A stretch of 64,000 bases of DNA from Paramacrobiotus metropolitanus (Eukaryota > Tardigrada > Eutardigrada > Parachela > Macrobiotidae): NCBI RefSeq assembly GCF_019649055.1, contig NW_026570238.1, positions 1,054,001-1,118,000 on the forward strand, read 5' to 3'. Positions 47,011 to 59,787 of this stretch are shown here, piece by piece (position 1 is the first letter of the stretch; the number at the start of each line of letters is the position of its first letter). Under the pieces are notes generated by a model that saw only the letters and a program-made list of their open reading frames with translations, searched no databases and was not told the DNA's origin. Both the position numbers and the translations under genes were made by a program.

Positions 47011-47862
47011 CTATCGCCGCCGGCGCCAAAAACCATTTCCCATTGAACTGGAACTTGCTGCAGAAAAAATATTCGCTCCGTATCCTTGTGCATTGGTATT
47101 ACCATGGGCAAAGCCCATTCCTCCTTGTGAAAATGCAGTATTATCCGTATTTATGTTGCCGAAACCAATCTGGCCTCCTGAAAACAGAGTGTAACACATT
47201 ACTTGCTTTTCCTATAAATTATTCAGCCAGTTAAATTACGCAGTAAATAAGATATCGTGTTTGCGTGAGACCGGTAAAACAATGGTAACGATAATTTTAC
47301 ATCGTGCCTGCATTCAGTACGCACGCGTAATTCTGATTGTTACCAATTATTGTATACTGTGGTCGAAACTGTTGGACAGGCGCTTATGACCTGTTTGCGT
47401 CGTGTAGTCGTGTACAACTACAAGCTGTATCATGCGTAACGTAAACGTCACCGGGATAATTGGGGCATAATTAAACTTAATTAATTTGTCGTCTTGGAAA
47501 ATTTGTGGTTGTTAATTTCTTGCAAGATTCTAACCTCCCAGCGCATTAGAGCTACTGTATCCTCCTAATCCTCCCATTCCTCCCCATCCAGGATATCCTC
47601 CGAGTCCTCCATAACCACCCCATCCTCCGTTTCCATATCCGCCCCAACCACCATAACCACCATAAATACCTCCGTAAGACGGATATCCCCAGCCGGCAAA
47701 TCCTATCAGTTAATCAGTTACGTAACTGCGTATGCGGCTGTTAATCTGCCAGTAAATAGTGATATTGCAGACTGTAACCCGAAAGTGCATCTTACCGGAA
47801 GGAATGCCTGCAATACAAACACCAACAAACATAACAATTGTTACGACGTTAAAGCAGGTCAT
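47011..47862 (-). CDS. Secreted Gly-rich peptide precursor (YGG/WGG repeats)
   Basis: Three exons (minus): 47862-47796, 47702-47535, 47177-47011; 133 residues. Exon 1 is a signal peptide (MTCFNVVTIVMFVGVCIAG, donor GTAAGA). Exon 2 is nearly all Gly with Tyr and Trp (GGYGGWGGYGNGGWGGYGG). A TAG lies just inside the intron, so reading through without splicing would stop after exon 2 and leave a product of about 78 residues. Splicing at GGAG|GTTAGA joins in phase to exon 3, which continues Gly/Ser/Asn-rich and ends NGFWRRRR. The composition recalls nematode cnc/nlp-type antimicrobial peptides and arthropod cuticular Gly-rich peptides. That is similarity of composition only. Confidence 0.65.
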
Positions 47863-49930
47863 TTTCCCTTAACCGATTAAACAAAAAAAGCAGCACAAAA
47901 GTAAACCAAAAGCTTTGTGAAAATTCGTATCTGAAAAACACGATATTGAATTCCACCAAAATCTGCTTGTGCTTATATACATGCTAAGCGCAATTTATGT
48001 TGCTACACAATAAAACCCGATTTAGTAAGCCATTTGTCATTGTTCCTGCATGATGGTTTGGTCAAGATAGTGTAAACTGTACGCATTATATAACTGCATC
48101 CCTAATGCGTAACCTTAAGCTGGTTTTTTCAGGAAATACAATCGGAGTGACCAGTTCTGAATAATTTCGCCGCATCATAATTATTTTTGTATCAGGCTAA
48201 CTATTTTTTGCTGTTCGTAAGTCACCGCACCTGAGACCTGAGTGGTCCTACAGTAACGATTAAAACGAATATAGCGGTTATGTGTAGCCATCGGCATTAA
48301 CAACTGCGCGTCTTGCGTAACGGTGATCTTTTGGTAGTGCCTGTGTTCCAACTTCCTTCCTTGTACAACGGATACGTGATGACGTATAATGAATTGTTAC
48401 GCTATTAGCTGTGATCATTGTAATAAAGATACTGACGACATTAATTTTCACACGCTCAATTACAATTAAGCATGGCATCATGCCCGCATCTGTCTGTGGT
48501 TTTGATTCCTCTAAATTACTCTAGTATCCACCTAATGTTGCACTGCTGCAAGCATTAATGTTTACATGGATTTTGGGAAAGCAAATTATTACTTCAGCGC
48601 TGTAATGGTACATTTGCATTGTAGTTATGTACTAAACATCGCCCCGTGTGGAAGACTAAGAACCTTATAATAACTGGTTTCCGCCACGATGATGATATAT
48701 CGATCTGCCTTCGGTCAGCACTTCTCGACCATATTCCGTTCAACCAATGTTTTGTGCAGTAATATCGTCACGTGTTACGTATGCGTTTGTTGTTATTGCC
48801 CTTTTGGAAGTTTAGAGAGGCAATAATTAATTTTGCCATAGCACGTTTGCAGAATACGTACAGAGTACGTACTAAAGCGGTAGCTAATAAAAAATATTAT
48901 ATACGTTTTGATTAAATTTAATTACAACTTTAAACGATATGTTAAATAAACTATCTTGCAAAAGCTACTTGCAAAAACTAATTTGATTTGTTTATAAGAA
49001 TTACGCGCACGCGCAGTGTTGTAATTTTTTAGCTGTTGATGTGATGCGTACAAACAGTCACAGCAGTAGCGGATCACGCTAATTGCACTCAGTGTCTGTA
49101 ATGGAAGCCGGCAAGAGGATTTGAGCAAGCACTTTAGAGAAAACTTTTATGGTTTAATTGGATGATTTTCCGTCAGAGTGATGGGAAAAATGCACAGATG
49201 ACACTTATCCATCCGACCCGCTCCATGTCCCGTAAAAATCAATAACTGACACCTTCATATCACTGCACTGGTCGACGCCTACACAGATTTCCCGATTCAT
49301 CTCCGATGAAGTTTTGGCGAATTTGTCGCCGAACAAGAGTCATGTTGTTAGCAAACAATATTACACTCATTCAATCAGCATACATATTCAGGCGATGAAA
49401 AATCCTACTTCCACATGAATCAATGTCTACACGAATCCTGAAAATGGTAGAACCCTGCAACGCACTGCGGTATGACCGGATCAACAGCGGATTTTAATTA
49501 GGCTGTCAAACCATGCAGAATAAATACGTTATACTAATTACGTTAAATATCTACGTTTGTTTGCAGAAACTCTCTTGCAGTGCTTGTCGCACCATAACAG
49601 CCCCAATCGATAAATCTCATTTTCGGGAAACGAGCGTACGATAATTTGATTAATGTTGTGTATTTGAGATGCCGAGTTGTTCAGATAGTTTAAAAATTCG
49701 CTCGCAAAATTTTTAACTTTATTGCACCACAGACGCAACGCGTACCAACTCACATTTCATAGAGAAGTTATGAGACATAAAATAATTATAGAATTCCGCT
49801 GAATAAATTATAAAAACCTCGAAGAACATCTTTTACATGAATGCAACAAGACGTAGAAAAATAAACTGTGAATGCCTATATGCCGACCTGCGTACCAATA
49901 TTCCGCGCTTTTGAGCAATTTTTGTGACCA
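47863..49930. other. Intergenic, one doubtful short ORF
   Basis: About 2 kb, AT-rich. Apart from the short frame at 48278-48481 listed next, I see nothing. Confidence 0.45.
48278..48481 (-). CDS. Possible short secreted peptide, 67 residues
   Basis: ATG 48481 to TAA 48278-48280. The N-terminus is hydrophobic after a basic start (VKINVVSIFITMITANS), followed by a basic tail with paired basic residues (CTRKEV, YARRAV) like prohormone processing sites. There is no splice partner, no known family, and the AT-rich surroundings make a chance ORF likely. Confidence 0.22.
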   Translation of the reverse strand: MMPCLIVIERVKINVVSIFITMITANSVTIHYTSSRIRCTRKEVGTQALPKDHRYARRAVVNADGYT

Positions 49931-52900
49931 TTACATTCCCGTTGTAGCAATACGTGGCTGTAGTTTATGGACATACGCACTATGCACATGCCCGTTGTGC
50001 ATAACGGAATTCAGTGGCAAGATTCCGGCTGGTTTGTACATGTACAACAAACTGGCGCCGGAACTGCTCGGCAAACAGACGGTTTGTGTTACCGCTCGCA
50101 GCCGTTTATGTTCCTCACTCTCCAGCCGATCCAAACACCACTCAATACAACGGAAATAGCGCGAAAGGCTAAAGAATAAATAAATCCACGGATTGCTGCA
50201 ACTGTTCAGATTGGCCAACAGCAGCAGTATAACAAATGCCGGCTCACTAACATACGCCGTGTCCGGGAAGAATGTTGTCCATAATAGGGCGACGAAGAAG
50301 GGCGTCCAGCATATCAGATAGGCCACAATGACCACCATTGTCAGCTTGACGGTGCGCAGTTTGGCCCGCGTGAAACTCTGACCGCGCTTGTACGTGGAGT
50401 GTGTCCGGGTGTCGGGCAGGAAATGATTATGGCTGGAACCGGAAGGCGCGCGTGACAGGGCGCTTGTGCCGTTGCGCTGCTGTTTAAGACGCAGGCTACC
50501 GTTGTGCTTATGCCGTACCATCGTTTGCCAAATGGTCCAGCTAACTTGGCCGTAAGTGATGCACAAGATGATCAGGGGGATTACGTAAATGGATCCAGCA
50601 AACCACAATACGTAGGCCTTTATCAAACACAGACAAGTGTGGTTTTTAAATCAGCATCGATTACAGTTGTCCAATCAACATATTTTGCATCATAATGCAT
50701 AAAGATTTTGTGATTACACAGTGCAGCAGTATCACATCCTCTACAATATGGCATGTGCACATAGATAACTTGCACTGTAACTGAAAAGATTTGATTTGCC
50801 TAGGGGATGCCGGGATGGTAAACTGCATGAGTCTTAACTGTGTTCTTGAAAGGAAAATCTTCTTCTGATTATATTATTATCATCCGGTAAATTTATACAG
50901 CCAGTATAATACATGTCTGTTATCGGTATTCCGTTATTGCTGATTATTTGCTCTTGCTTTGGATTTTATAGCTTGGTTAAAAGGCTTTTCTAGTCATAAA
51001 GAAATTAATTTGAAAAATATAATAGTATTATTTTCCAACCTTTTTCAGAAAAAACTAATTACATTAAAAGTGGTCTGGCTCCTATCTGATTTTTATTTGA
51101 CAGTACCTTCCGCTAATTAAAGCCATTTAACGCCCAAGCGTTAAATGACGTTAACGCAGAGCGAGCTCACGTGTCTTGGCAACCATGGTTGCATCCTTCA
51201 GAATGCTTCCAGGGCCACTTTGCCACGTACACGCAGTTTCACGGCCAGAAAAATTGCGGCGCGGCTTGTATCATAACCTGGGTGACCGACGGCACCCTTC
51301 AGCGTGTCGTCTGGACATCGCTCAGGCTGATCACTTGCCCCGGCATCCTCAGGCGGCAACTTTCGGTCGTGAGCGAGCTCATAAGCGTTAATTCAAGATT
51401 AATTTAGGATACCAATAAATTAAAGCCAATAACCTAATAAGCAGAGCTGCAGAAGCCATTACAAACAGTGCACGAACGTGGTTACTATTTATAAGCGCAT
51501 CCCTGTCTTCGTCTGAAAAATGAATAATTGGGATTCTCTTCGGTAAAATCCAACAAATTTTATGCGAAATTTTTAGCTCCAGGAATTTTTAATATTCTTG
51601 CGATACAATGTTCCAGTACTCGAACAATCAATAGCTGCGTGCCGGCCACTTTGAATTATACGGGAAGCGGGATATAGGCGCCCATTAGATACGTTATGCT
51701 CTACTTGAATTATAATTATGGTGAATGCCCTTTTGCTGACCTGATCGCGAATCGGCATCAGTTTGTCATGGCTTCTTTGCAATACGATATTACTAGCTCA
51801 GCAAAGTTGTTACCTTATTCCCCCATGGCGAGATAAAGGTGGCCCAACAATCCTGGACACCAGGATAAACTTCCATTTGAGAAAAAATGAAGATTTGCGG
51901 AAGGCTGCATACGACTGACAATATCCAAGCATAGACGATCATCATGGTACACCGACGGGCACGCCAGTTGTAAGCATTCATTGGGCTACCTAATAGTACG
52001 CAAAGGAAATAAAAGCAAATAACAACTATCAACTTAATTGTTGTAGGTTTAAGGAAGCAAGTATTTCATTAAATAGCCAAAAATATCTAACACTGGATAC
52101 AGAAACTGGACCCTTCGGATATGCGTGATTTACTAGAAATCATGTAAAGTCAGTATGTAATGTGCACTTACAAATTGCTGCATGCCGGTCGATCTAAAAC
52201 AACAGAACAAATTGGTATATCGGAAGTCCATTTCTATTTTGATCGGTGTAATTTAGCCCTCTGTCGACAGCCACCATATCGAAATAAAATTATATCGATA
52301 TTTCAAATCGTCTGATCGAAATAAATTTCATCTAATTATCTCCGTCGTTACAGGATAAATAGCCACGAGTTCTAGAAATGCACAGAATCATATTCTTTAA
52401 TACGATTGCGTGCTTAAAAATATCTTATTATATGGAACTGCTGTCTCGTTATCTTGCGTAAGTGACCCTCTCGGAACGCACTTCTTGTAACATAATTTCA
52501 TATTTTACAAGACCCTCTATCTCAATATTTACAGATGCACTCACGTAGCTGCATGCACGGTAATGTTATTTCTAATCTAGAAAACATTTTTACATCGTTT
52601 TAAACATAATAGTAAACCGCATAAAAATAAACTACGTCTACAGCAACGATCACGGCAGACAACATATGGTCAATCTGGATACGTGTACTTACCGCCATCA
52701 TTACAAGCACCCACGTGGACAGATAGAGGGCGAAAACTTGAAAGAATTTGACCACTTTGCATCCCATGTCATTGCCTTGAAAACGCCAGGTTATATCCCA
52801 CGCCTAAAATTTCATACAATTTCGTATACGCGTGTATACATGTCTATTACATTTCGAATCAATCAATACCATTTGAGGTAAGATGTTGAAAAATGCAACA

Positions 52901-54858
52901 ATGAGATCCGCCATGGACAAATGGAAAATAAAAAAATACATCCGAGTCAGCTGCCAATGCAAAACACTCGTTAGTCAAAATAAATAACAGTAAACTTTCA
53001 TGCATGCTTTTAAAATCCGAACCTTTCCCACGCGATTATGCATTTTCAGATTAGTGATTCTCTTTGTTAGGCGCACTGAACAAATTCAAAAGAGCTGTCC
53101 AAGCAGTGCTTAAAACCGCAATAGATAGTTATCAAGCCCTGTCTCTTATATTTCAGGAAACTAAGATATTACAAACATACACAATTTATGTACGGGCGTA
53201 ATCAACTATGATTTGCAACTGTTAGAATAAAGTATGTACGCAACCGTTAGTCTTTTTAACAAGACATTTTAAGTAACACACCCTTATAGCTGTGTTCCAC
53301 TTGAGTATACACACATATATGTACATAACCTATACTCGTAGCCCCAATTGCGAAACATTACAAGAATTAGTGAGATTTTATTTGCTGCTAAAAATCATTG
53401 AGGTACTGGAGTCAGAAATGTCTGGCACAGCTAATTGTTTACAGTAAATTGATTATATTATGCTTTTAAAAAGTTAAGTTGCTTTGCGGCTGCAGTGATA
53501 TGGTAATCTGCTGTAAACGGCTGCCGATCTATTCTTAGAGCAAGTCAAATTTGTCATTATTAATAGAATTGTGACATCTCCGCTCTTATAAAAAGTGCAC
53601 ATCTGACTCGTTGATTTTTGATCTGACACGACACAAATTTGTCTGGAATGAGCTCCAATAAAAGACGATGCTCTTTATCTGTAATCCACACTTCTTTTGG
53701 TGTTTGAGGTCATGTGTCAAACATGATTAAGCCTTAAGGTACCGAAAATGAATTTTAAAATTCCATTACAGTAAGTAGTCCAACTTCAGGTTATAATATC
53801 TTTAGATTCATTCTCGTGCAGTGGTTGTGTGTTGTGTGTCAAGCTTTTTAATAATTAATCTACTTCTACGCATACGGGCGTGTCAGCCACACCACTACGC
53901 CAAATGAATAATAAAATAATCGTTTAGCTCTAATTGATGGCTCTTCTCTGTTGCCATTTTCCAGTGCTACACAGTTTTATTCCTGCATTTTATTATACGA
54001 TTGTACAAAGGTATAGTTTAAAAACATTTTGTGATATCGTATGTAGTCAATCATTTTAAAAAATTTATCGTCACTAGGACTAGCTGTGATGCTAGTGTTA
54101 AACTCTTTTGCTAGAGAGCAAAATGCAGGAATGTCGTGACTGGTTAGATAAAATCCATAGGATGAAAATCTACAGACATTGCACATAATGTGCAACAAAA
54201 GATATCGGCCTGATGCGGAAGTACTCAAGGCTAATCAAACAGTCCAGGAAATGCCACCCCATAGAAATGACATTTATGGAAGGCTGTATAGGGTGAACTG
54301 CCTACTTCTAGTTTGAGTTATAACGGTTGTTCGAATACGTTCTAAAACACTCGAATCCCAATAAAATAAAAAACCCAGGTTAAAACGCCCGCGCAGAAAG
54401 CATTGTATCGGAACAATATAATAAATTACATTAATTCTACGTAGCTTTGCATTCATGTAGTGCCAACGTTTTAACGTGTCTCCTGTCAATCTTTTATTTC
54501 AGCATATTGCTCTGTTTCAAAGCAGCACTGGAATAATTGCTGCGCTTATCCTTTCGGTAAGAGATTTTAGATGTGTAATCAATGCAAGTCATGAATTATA
54601 TTAAAAAGTTGAAAATGCTATTTGGACTACTTAATGCTAATATCATCTGATATACTTTGCATTTGGTATTTTTCTCATTACAAAATTTACCTTTTTTCGG
54701 CGCCATAGTAAAATGGACAACACTGAGATATTTCCGAACAGCGCCACTGCAAAGATTGCTCCCAGGATGCCGATTTCGACCTTTGCTAGCTCCTCATCCC
54801 TGGTCATAATTCCCGGCACCATTATCGAATAATTATAATCCACACTATCGTTGTCCAT
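49931..54858 (-). CDS. Oxytocin/vasopressin-type (inotocin) GPCR
   Basis: Six exons (minus): 54858-54691, 52950-52870, 52803-52693, 52193-52172, 51989-51814, 50617-49931; 414 residues, all phases agree. Seven TM segments: TM1 IGILGAIFAVALFGNISVL, TM2 with LSMADLIVAFFNILPQM, TM3 CKVVKFFQVFALYLSTWVLV, and so on. The family marks are AWDITWRF after TM2, DCWATFISPWGNK in extracellular loop 2, ICWTPFF in TM6 and NSCSNPWIY in TM7, all characteristic of oxytocin/vasopressin receptors. The TM3 end reads IDRHAAIC, with His where DRY/DRC is usual. A 22-base micro-exon encodes it. The N-terminus has an NYS glycosylation sequon. It should couple a peptide hormone to G proteins at the plasma membrane. Introns of 1.74 and 1.2 kb contain nothing convincing. 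Confidence 0.9.
51125..51400. other. GC-rich island inside a receptor intron
   Basis: Markedly richer in G/C and CpG than its surroundings. The minus strand has a 60-codon frame (HPGYDTSRAAIFLAVKLRV part) and near-matching ends (TTAACGCAGAGCGAGCTCAC and, inverted, TTAACGCTTATGAGCTCGCT). It could be a decayed gene copy or a small inserted element. Confidence 0.35.
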
Positions 54859-55802
54859 GTTTATAACTGGAAATGCAAGGTGCAGCTGATATTTTCAATC
54901 CGTAATTGGTAATAAATCGCAAGGTATGCAGTCCCACGACAACATTATATTGGTATACACAGTTTCCGGTCAACAGTTGTCCCACCATGAGGTAGGTTCA
55001 TGTAAGTATAAAGTACTGCGGTAACATTGTGATCAGCCTTGTCAAATCACGCAAAGAATGTGCCGTTTAATAAGCACTAACTTGCAAAAATTCAATGTTT
55101 TGAGATGACGATGGCTGGCAGAGTAAGATGTGTGAGTGGCATTTGAGAATTAATCAACTTAGTGAATGTCCAGTGTGGCACTGCACAAGCTCCTAACACG
55201 GGGATATTCGATAAACCCTACGCAGAGATTCTCAGACTGCGTAGCTGGCTCTGTCTACCAATGGGCCCGGCTAGATTTATCGATGTACACGAACCCTCCC
55301 AAGATGACAGAGACTATATGCTGTGTCAATAACTGTCTTCCGGCGGGTTTGCGGTTGTTTGCCTATCGGACTCCGTCTGAACCCGGCTGTGGGCAAAATG
55401 AAGGCATGCAAAAGGCGCACGGCTGACCAAATACGTGATCCAAAGGAGAAATTGTATGCAGCTCATCTTCTACGGAATAATATTGGGATCGTTTTAGTAT
55501 TAGAAATGTATGCGACGTCGGTATGTCATTTCCAAGGTCATTTATATTGTACTAACTGTACTATCGAAGTATCATTCATGTTACATACAGCAAATACACT
55601 ATAAATAAAAAACACATTACAGTACAAAAATATAATAATAACGTAGTTTGTTAATATTGCTTAAACTATGAACCCTAAAGCGGATAAGTGACATAGAAGC
55701 GGCACGCATGCTGCTAAAATTCCGAAAGTAGTGTAATGAGCCGACAAAGAAATGTGAAAATGCCGGAATGTGGAGAAAGCGGTAATTGTGGTTACTGCGG
55801 TA
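54859..55802. other. Intergenic upstream of the inotocin-type receptor
   Basis: Presumed receptor promoter side. Frames at 55166-55604 (plus) lack support. Confidence 0.5.
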
Positions 55803-56445
55803 TTACCGCGCCGCAAATGGAAGCAATTTGTTACTTCGATTTTTTCGGTCTCCCTTGTGCTTTCTAACGAAAAGTATTAATAATGAATGAAAAGCGGCAA
55901 AAGGGCATCCACAGCACAAGCTATTTTGATGATATTGCAAAGTTACTCCGCTCGTGACTGTGCGTGGAGGTATCTGAGTTAATAAATAACCGAGATCGAT
56001 AGCGTGCGACTGGATGCAAATAAATTTGAAAATAAATGAGCAAACTGAAAGCATATATCCATCTCCTATTTACAAACTCCTGTCCAAGTTCAATGGTATG
56101 GATTTCTTCCTTACAGATATGTACTGTGCTAATTGTCCCAGTAACGGTATCAAAAGGAATACAATTCGTTGAACTGTGTCCATACTCAGTAGGGAATCTT
56201 TTATCTTCGAAAAGTGCACGGAAGCCGTTTCGTCTAAGCAGATGTCCGCCAAGGAGCGCCACAAGTCCACAACACTGGATAATATTATAAAACTTGGATA
56301 CACACGTTGGCGACACAACAGTGTATAAACTTGAACTTAAAAAGACATTAACCCACAACGTCACTCGAACAAATGAAAATCTGTTTGTACAAAGTACAAT
56401 TACAAGCCATTCGATAGTAACCTTTAACAACAAGTATGCACGCAT
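55803..56445 (-). CDS. Putative four-TM protein, unrecognised
   Basis: Two exons (minus): 56445-55991 and 55920-55803; 190 residues. The junction is phase 2 (CTCG|GTTATT...AAAATAG). Hydrophobic stretches lie near residues 10-40 (possibly two), 50-68 (IIQCCGLVALLGGHLL), 128-146 (WIYAFSLLIYFQIYL) and 155-168 (FAAFHSLLILFV), followed by a basic tail (RKHKGDRKNRSNK). A loop of about 60 residues with two Cys separates the middle segments. This is a tetraspan-like layout without a CCG tetraspanin signature. It may be an orphan membrane protein or part of a longer gene with missed 5' exons. Confidence 0.35.
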
Positions 56446-57355
56446 GCTCCTTTATTATCGTCCTTTGAACAGATCAAATAAGTGATTCCATGTAACTAAT
56501 GGTAAGTACCAATGTATTAAAGTCAACTGGACTCCGCATAACTGCAGCATTTTTACACTGAAGCATACCGGCCAGATGGATAATGGGAAAATTCGGTTGA
56601 CTGGTTTGTACGAGTAAATTACGCAAAAAATGGTAATGGCATTATGATATTTACATACGCAGGGAAGCTTGGACCGTCGACGGTCCAGACATAATAAAAA
56701 AATGTACGAATACTCGAGCAGAGGTATGTACTTCGTATGGGATTTAAGTTGTATTAAATAATGCACTGCTTTCAATGAGGCATGCGGTTTTAACATATTG
56801 GTGTTACTATACCAATTACTGTATTCTGCATTACTGGCTATATCATCTCGCCTACGTGCATGACAAAACACAAAAAAGGGTGTGCTCCATCTTATGTGCG
56901 GCCCACTCATTTCTCGCTGGGATCAAGAAAACGCTACTGGCATTCGTGATCAGCTCTGCCGACGCGCCAAAAAAAAGTAGGAGACTTTTATCGGACTTTT
57001 GGAGAAAGGGAGCAGGTATTCCGAAACATAAAGAAATTAGAAGTTTTTTCGTACCAACTGGATACGGTCATGGATGAAGCTGTCACTGTCAGTCATTCTT
57101 GGAAACTGGCGTATTATTTTCACGGCCTTATCATAATTCCATGGCTACTGCGATAGTTGCGCACTTTTGTGGCATCGTTGCAATGAAGTATTGTTCAAAT
57201 TTGGCCCACCGCCCACGTTTCCCACACGCAGCAACAGCTAATTTTAATAATACTATTGTAAACATTGTAAAACGCCGGTCACCGGATCGAAACAAGTAAG
57301 GTTTCGTTTGATATGTTCCTTGTATAACAACAAAAACAACAGCAGCAGCATTCTA
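56446..57355. other. Intergenic
   Basis: A 151-codon minus-strand frame at 56455-56910 has weak coding character and no splice or domain support. Otherwise nothing. Confidence 0.45.
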
Positions 57356-59787
57356 TCACAAACGAGCTAGGAAGAAGTTATCCGAGCCATCAGGGGGAGG
57401 CACCGGTACTTTGCAACGCTTATGTGTTACTTTCGCAAGCGCTTGGCATATCCTCTCCAGTGACTCTTTAGGCACCGACTTGTTCACAGGCAGATACATA
57501 ACGTGATTTATAAAAAATCTAGCTACCTTTGGTTCAGAAGATAAATACACTTCGCGTCTGGATTGACTTTGGTCATTATCTAAGGAAGACATGGAAAGCT
57601 TGTCCGTTTCTGGATGCACCACATTCAACTGCGACACTCCCACGTAAGCATCGATACCCTTTTTATTTAGTTCCAGGGCCACTCGCTTTGGGTTGTCCTG
57701 CGTAAAAACAACAAGTTAATTGGTTTAGTTTACTGTAGAGCAGACAAGCTCTCAAGGATATAGAAATAATATTGTGCTGCGCTTTTTTCACAAATTCAAA
57801 GTCGTAGCAGTTTCAGTAAATGGTTGAGTTAACCAAAAGCAGTGCAAACTACAAACAGGCAAAAAATGTTTTCCCATCGTAATTTCAACTATATTTTTTG
57901 TCATTATTATCACAAAGTCGCAGAATGAAAACATGAAATGCAGTTTTCCTGGTACCATGAAATCATCACTTCAATTAACTGACCAACAAATTTTCTTAAA
58001 ACCGTAAATCAGCTTACGACAAGAACCGGGAACAGCCAGAAGTTATTAGCCAAAACCTTCTGCCCAAATTTTAATATTTCAGGTGGAAGGCGCTCCCATA
58101 CATACTGCCCGTTGGCGGCACTCTGTTTAAAGCATCCCTCGGTAAAATCCTCCAGTCTCTTCAACAGCAACGTCAAAAGCGCAGTGGGGGGTTGGTGGCG
58201 CAGTCGAAACAATAAATTCTCAGGAAATCCACGGAGCATACTAACAACATGTTTCTTGTGATCAATACCGAAGCGGTCGGTAATGTACATGCCGGGCTTG
58301 ATAAAATACGGAACGTCCAGCAGTAGGAACACCAGGGCACATTTCACCAGCTTCCAGAAATAGATTTCCGTGGCTTGAATAGGATACGTGCTATATAAGG
58401 TGGACATTCGAGTCCACAGGGCGCGATCCCGTATTTTCGCAACTGCACCTAAAAAATGCCACCAGCTGTCAGGTCATGTCTCATAAATATACGCCTTAAA
58501 GCTGCCTCATAATCCTGGATATACGGACAAGAAAACGGAATATGAGTCGACTCACACTGCTGAATAAACATAGCAGTCGCGACCGTCGCAAGAAGAAAAA
58601 CAACACAACCTCATGTACCGAAAACAAATTTCTCGTTAAGCGTGGGTGTCTGTTACAGATTACAGTAAGCAACATTTTCATTAAAAATTTATTCCTAATT
58701 CCTATCATGGAATCATTTTTGCGGAACAAAAGCAATCCAATCCACAATAACCGCTTACCACCACAAAGTGTCTACATGTACTAACAAGTCATAACTTGTG
58801 AAGAACACTATTACACTAGTTAATAACCTAATTTTGTCCAGAAAAACTCGTTCGTAACTGAAACTGGATGAAGCTGGGATAAACTCTTAAAAACCATTTT
58901 GATAACAACACGGAGGATTGCTGCGCTTCAAAATTGCAAGCAGTAAGTTTCCTAATGACCACACTAAAAAAGGAATAAAAAGTTCCGAAATACGAATTTT
59001 TCCAGAAAATGCAGCTGAGGCAAGCAAATTATTGGCAGCCTTGCTGCAATAACCCAACAAAGAAAATCTATCCATATTTCTATCGTGTACATAACATACA
59101 CAATTATCCCCTCCTTACCTCCGAAGGCAGTATAAAATTTTATCGGCCCAAAGCTGAAGAGGACTAAATCGGATTTGGGATGGCCGAGATTGCTCAACCC
59201 ACAAAAAGCCTCAGCGCAGTCTTCGATCACTTGTAAATTATGCCTGCCAGCAATCTGTATGATGGGCTCGACATCGCACCAGCGACCGAATAAGTGCGCC
59301 ACAACAATCGCCACCGTCTCGCACGTAATCAGCTTCTCCAGTAAGTGGATCTGCGGGCCCAGCGTCGCCAGGTCCAAATCGCAGGGGACCACCTTCAAGC
59401 CGTGTTGCCGCGCAATGTAGGCCATATCCGGAATGTTAATGGCCGAAAAAATTATCTCGGCATCGGGCGGAAAGCGGGCCACTCTTAGGTACAAATCGAA
59501 GGCTGTCCGCACTGATAGGCAGACCAGTGCGGGAGATGGATTGGTTTCCGTGACGAAAAAGTGGTGGAGATTCTGCAGAAGCTCTGCGCGATGTTTCTCT
59601 GGCTCGCCAGTAGTCTTCGAACATTCTTCTAGTCCACATACGATATCGGAAAAACTGCAGTCTATAAAGTATTCAAATGATCAACGGGAATCAGTGTGTC
59701 ATGGTCGGAGAAAATGACAACTAACCGAGATGTACACTCGTGTAGGGAACAATGTCCGAGAACCGAACACCCAAGACCATTCTGCAT
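57356..59787 (-). CDS. DegT/DnrJ/EryC1/StrS-type PLP aminotransferase homologue
   Basis: Four exons (minus): 59787-59726 (tentative), 59654-59119, 58448-58018, 57697-57356; 456 residues, all phases agree. The family transfers amino groups to sugars or cyclitols using pyridoxal phosphate. Diagnostic sequence: AHLFGRWCDVEPIIQIAGRH, then VIEDCAEAF (the Asp that contacts PLP and the following A/Q position), then LFSFGPIKFYTAFGGG, with the Lys expected to form the PLP Schiff base. The C-terminal half is unusual, with a hydrophobic segment (LVKCALVFLLLDVPYFI) that could associate with a membrane. The family is mainly bacterial, but homologues of this form occur in some eukaryotes. The first exon (MQNGLGCSVLGHC) rests only on phase agreement, so the true start may be elsewhere. 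Confidence 0.75.

Noticed and set aside
51171-51407. Plus-strand ORFs over the GC-rich intron island
   Set aside because: Open because of high GC; amino-acid composition is Arg/His-rich and unlike a protein. The island itself is kept as a finding.
53977-54489. Minus-strand frames inside receptor intron 1
   Set aside because: No start context, no splice partner and no family; the receptor exons splice cleanly across them.
56455-56910. 151-codon minus-strand ORF upstream of the putative four-TM gene
   Set aside because: Weak coding character and no donor that links it in phase to 56445-55991.
58542-59075. Possible extra exon between the lysine exon and the next exon of the aminotransferase homologue
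   Set aside because: Direct joining of 59119 to 58448 keeps frame and gives the expected GGG-AVAKIRD continuation of the family.
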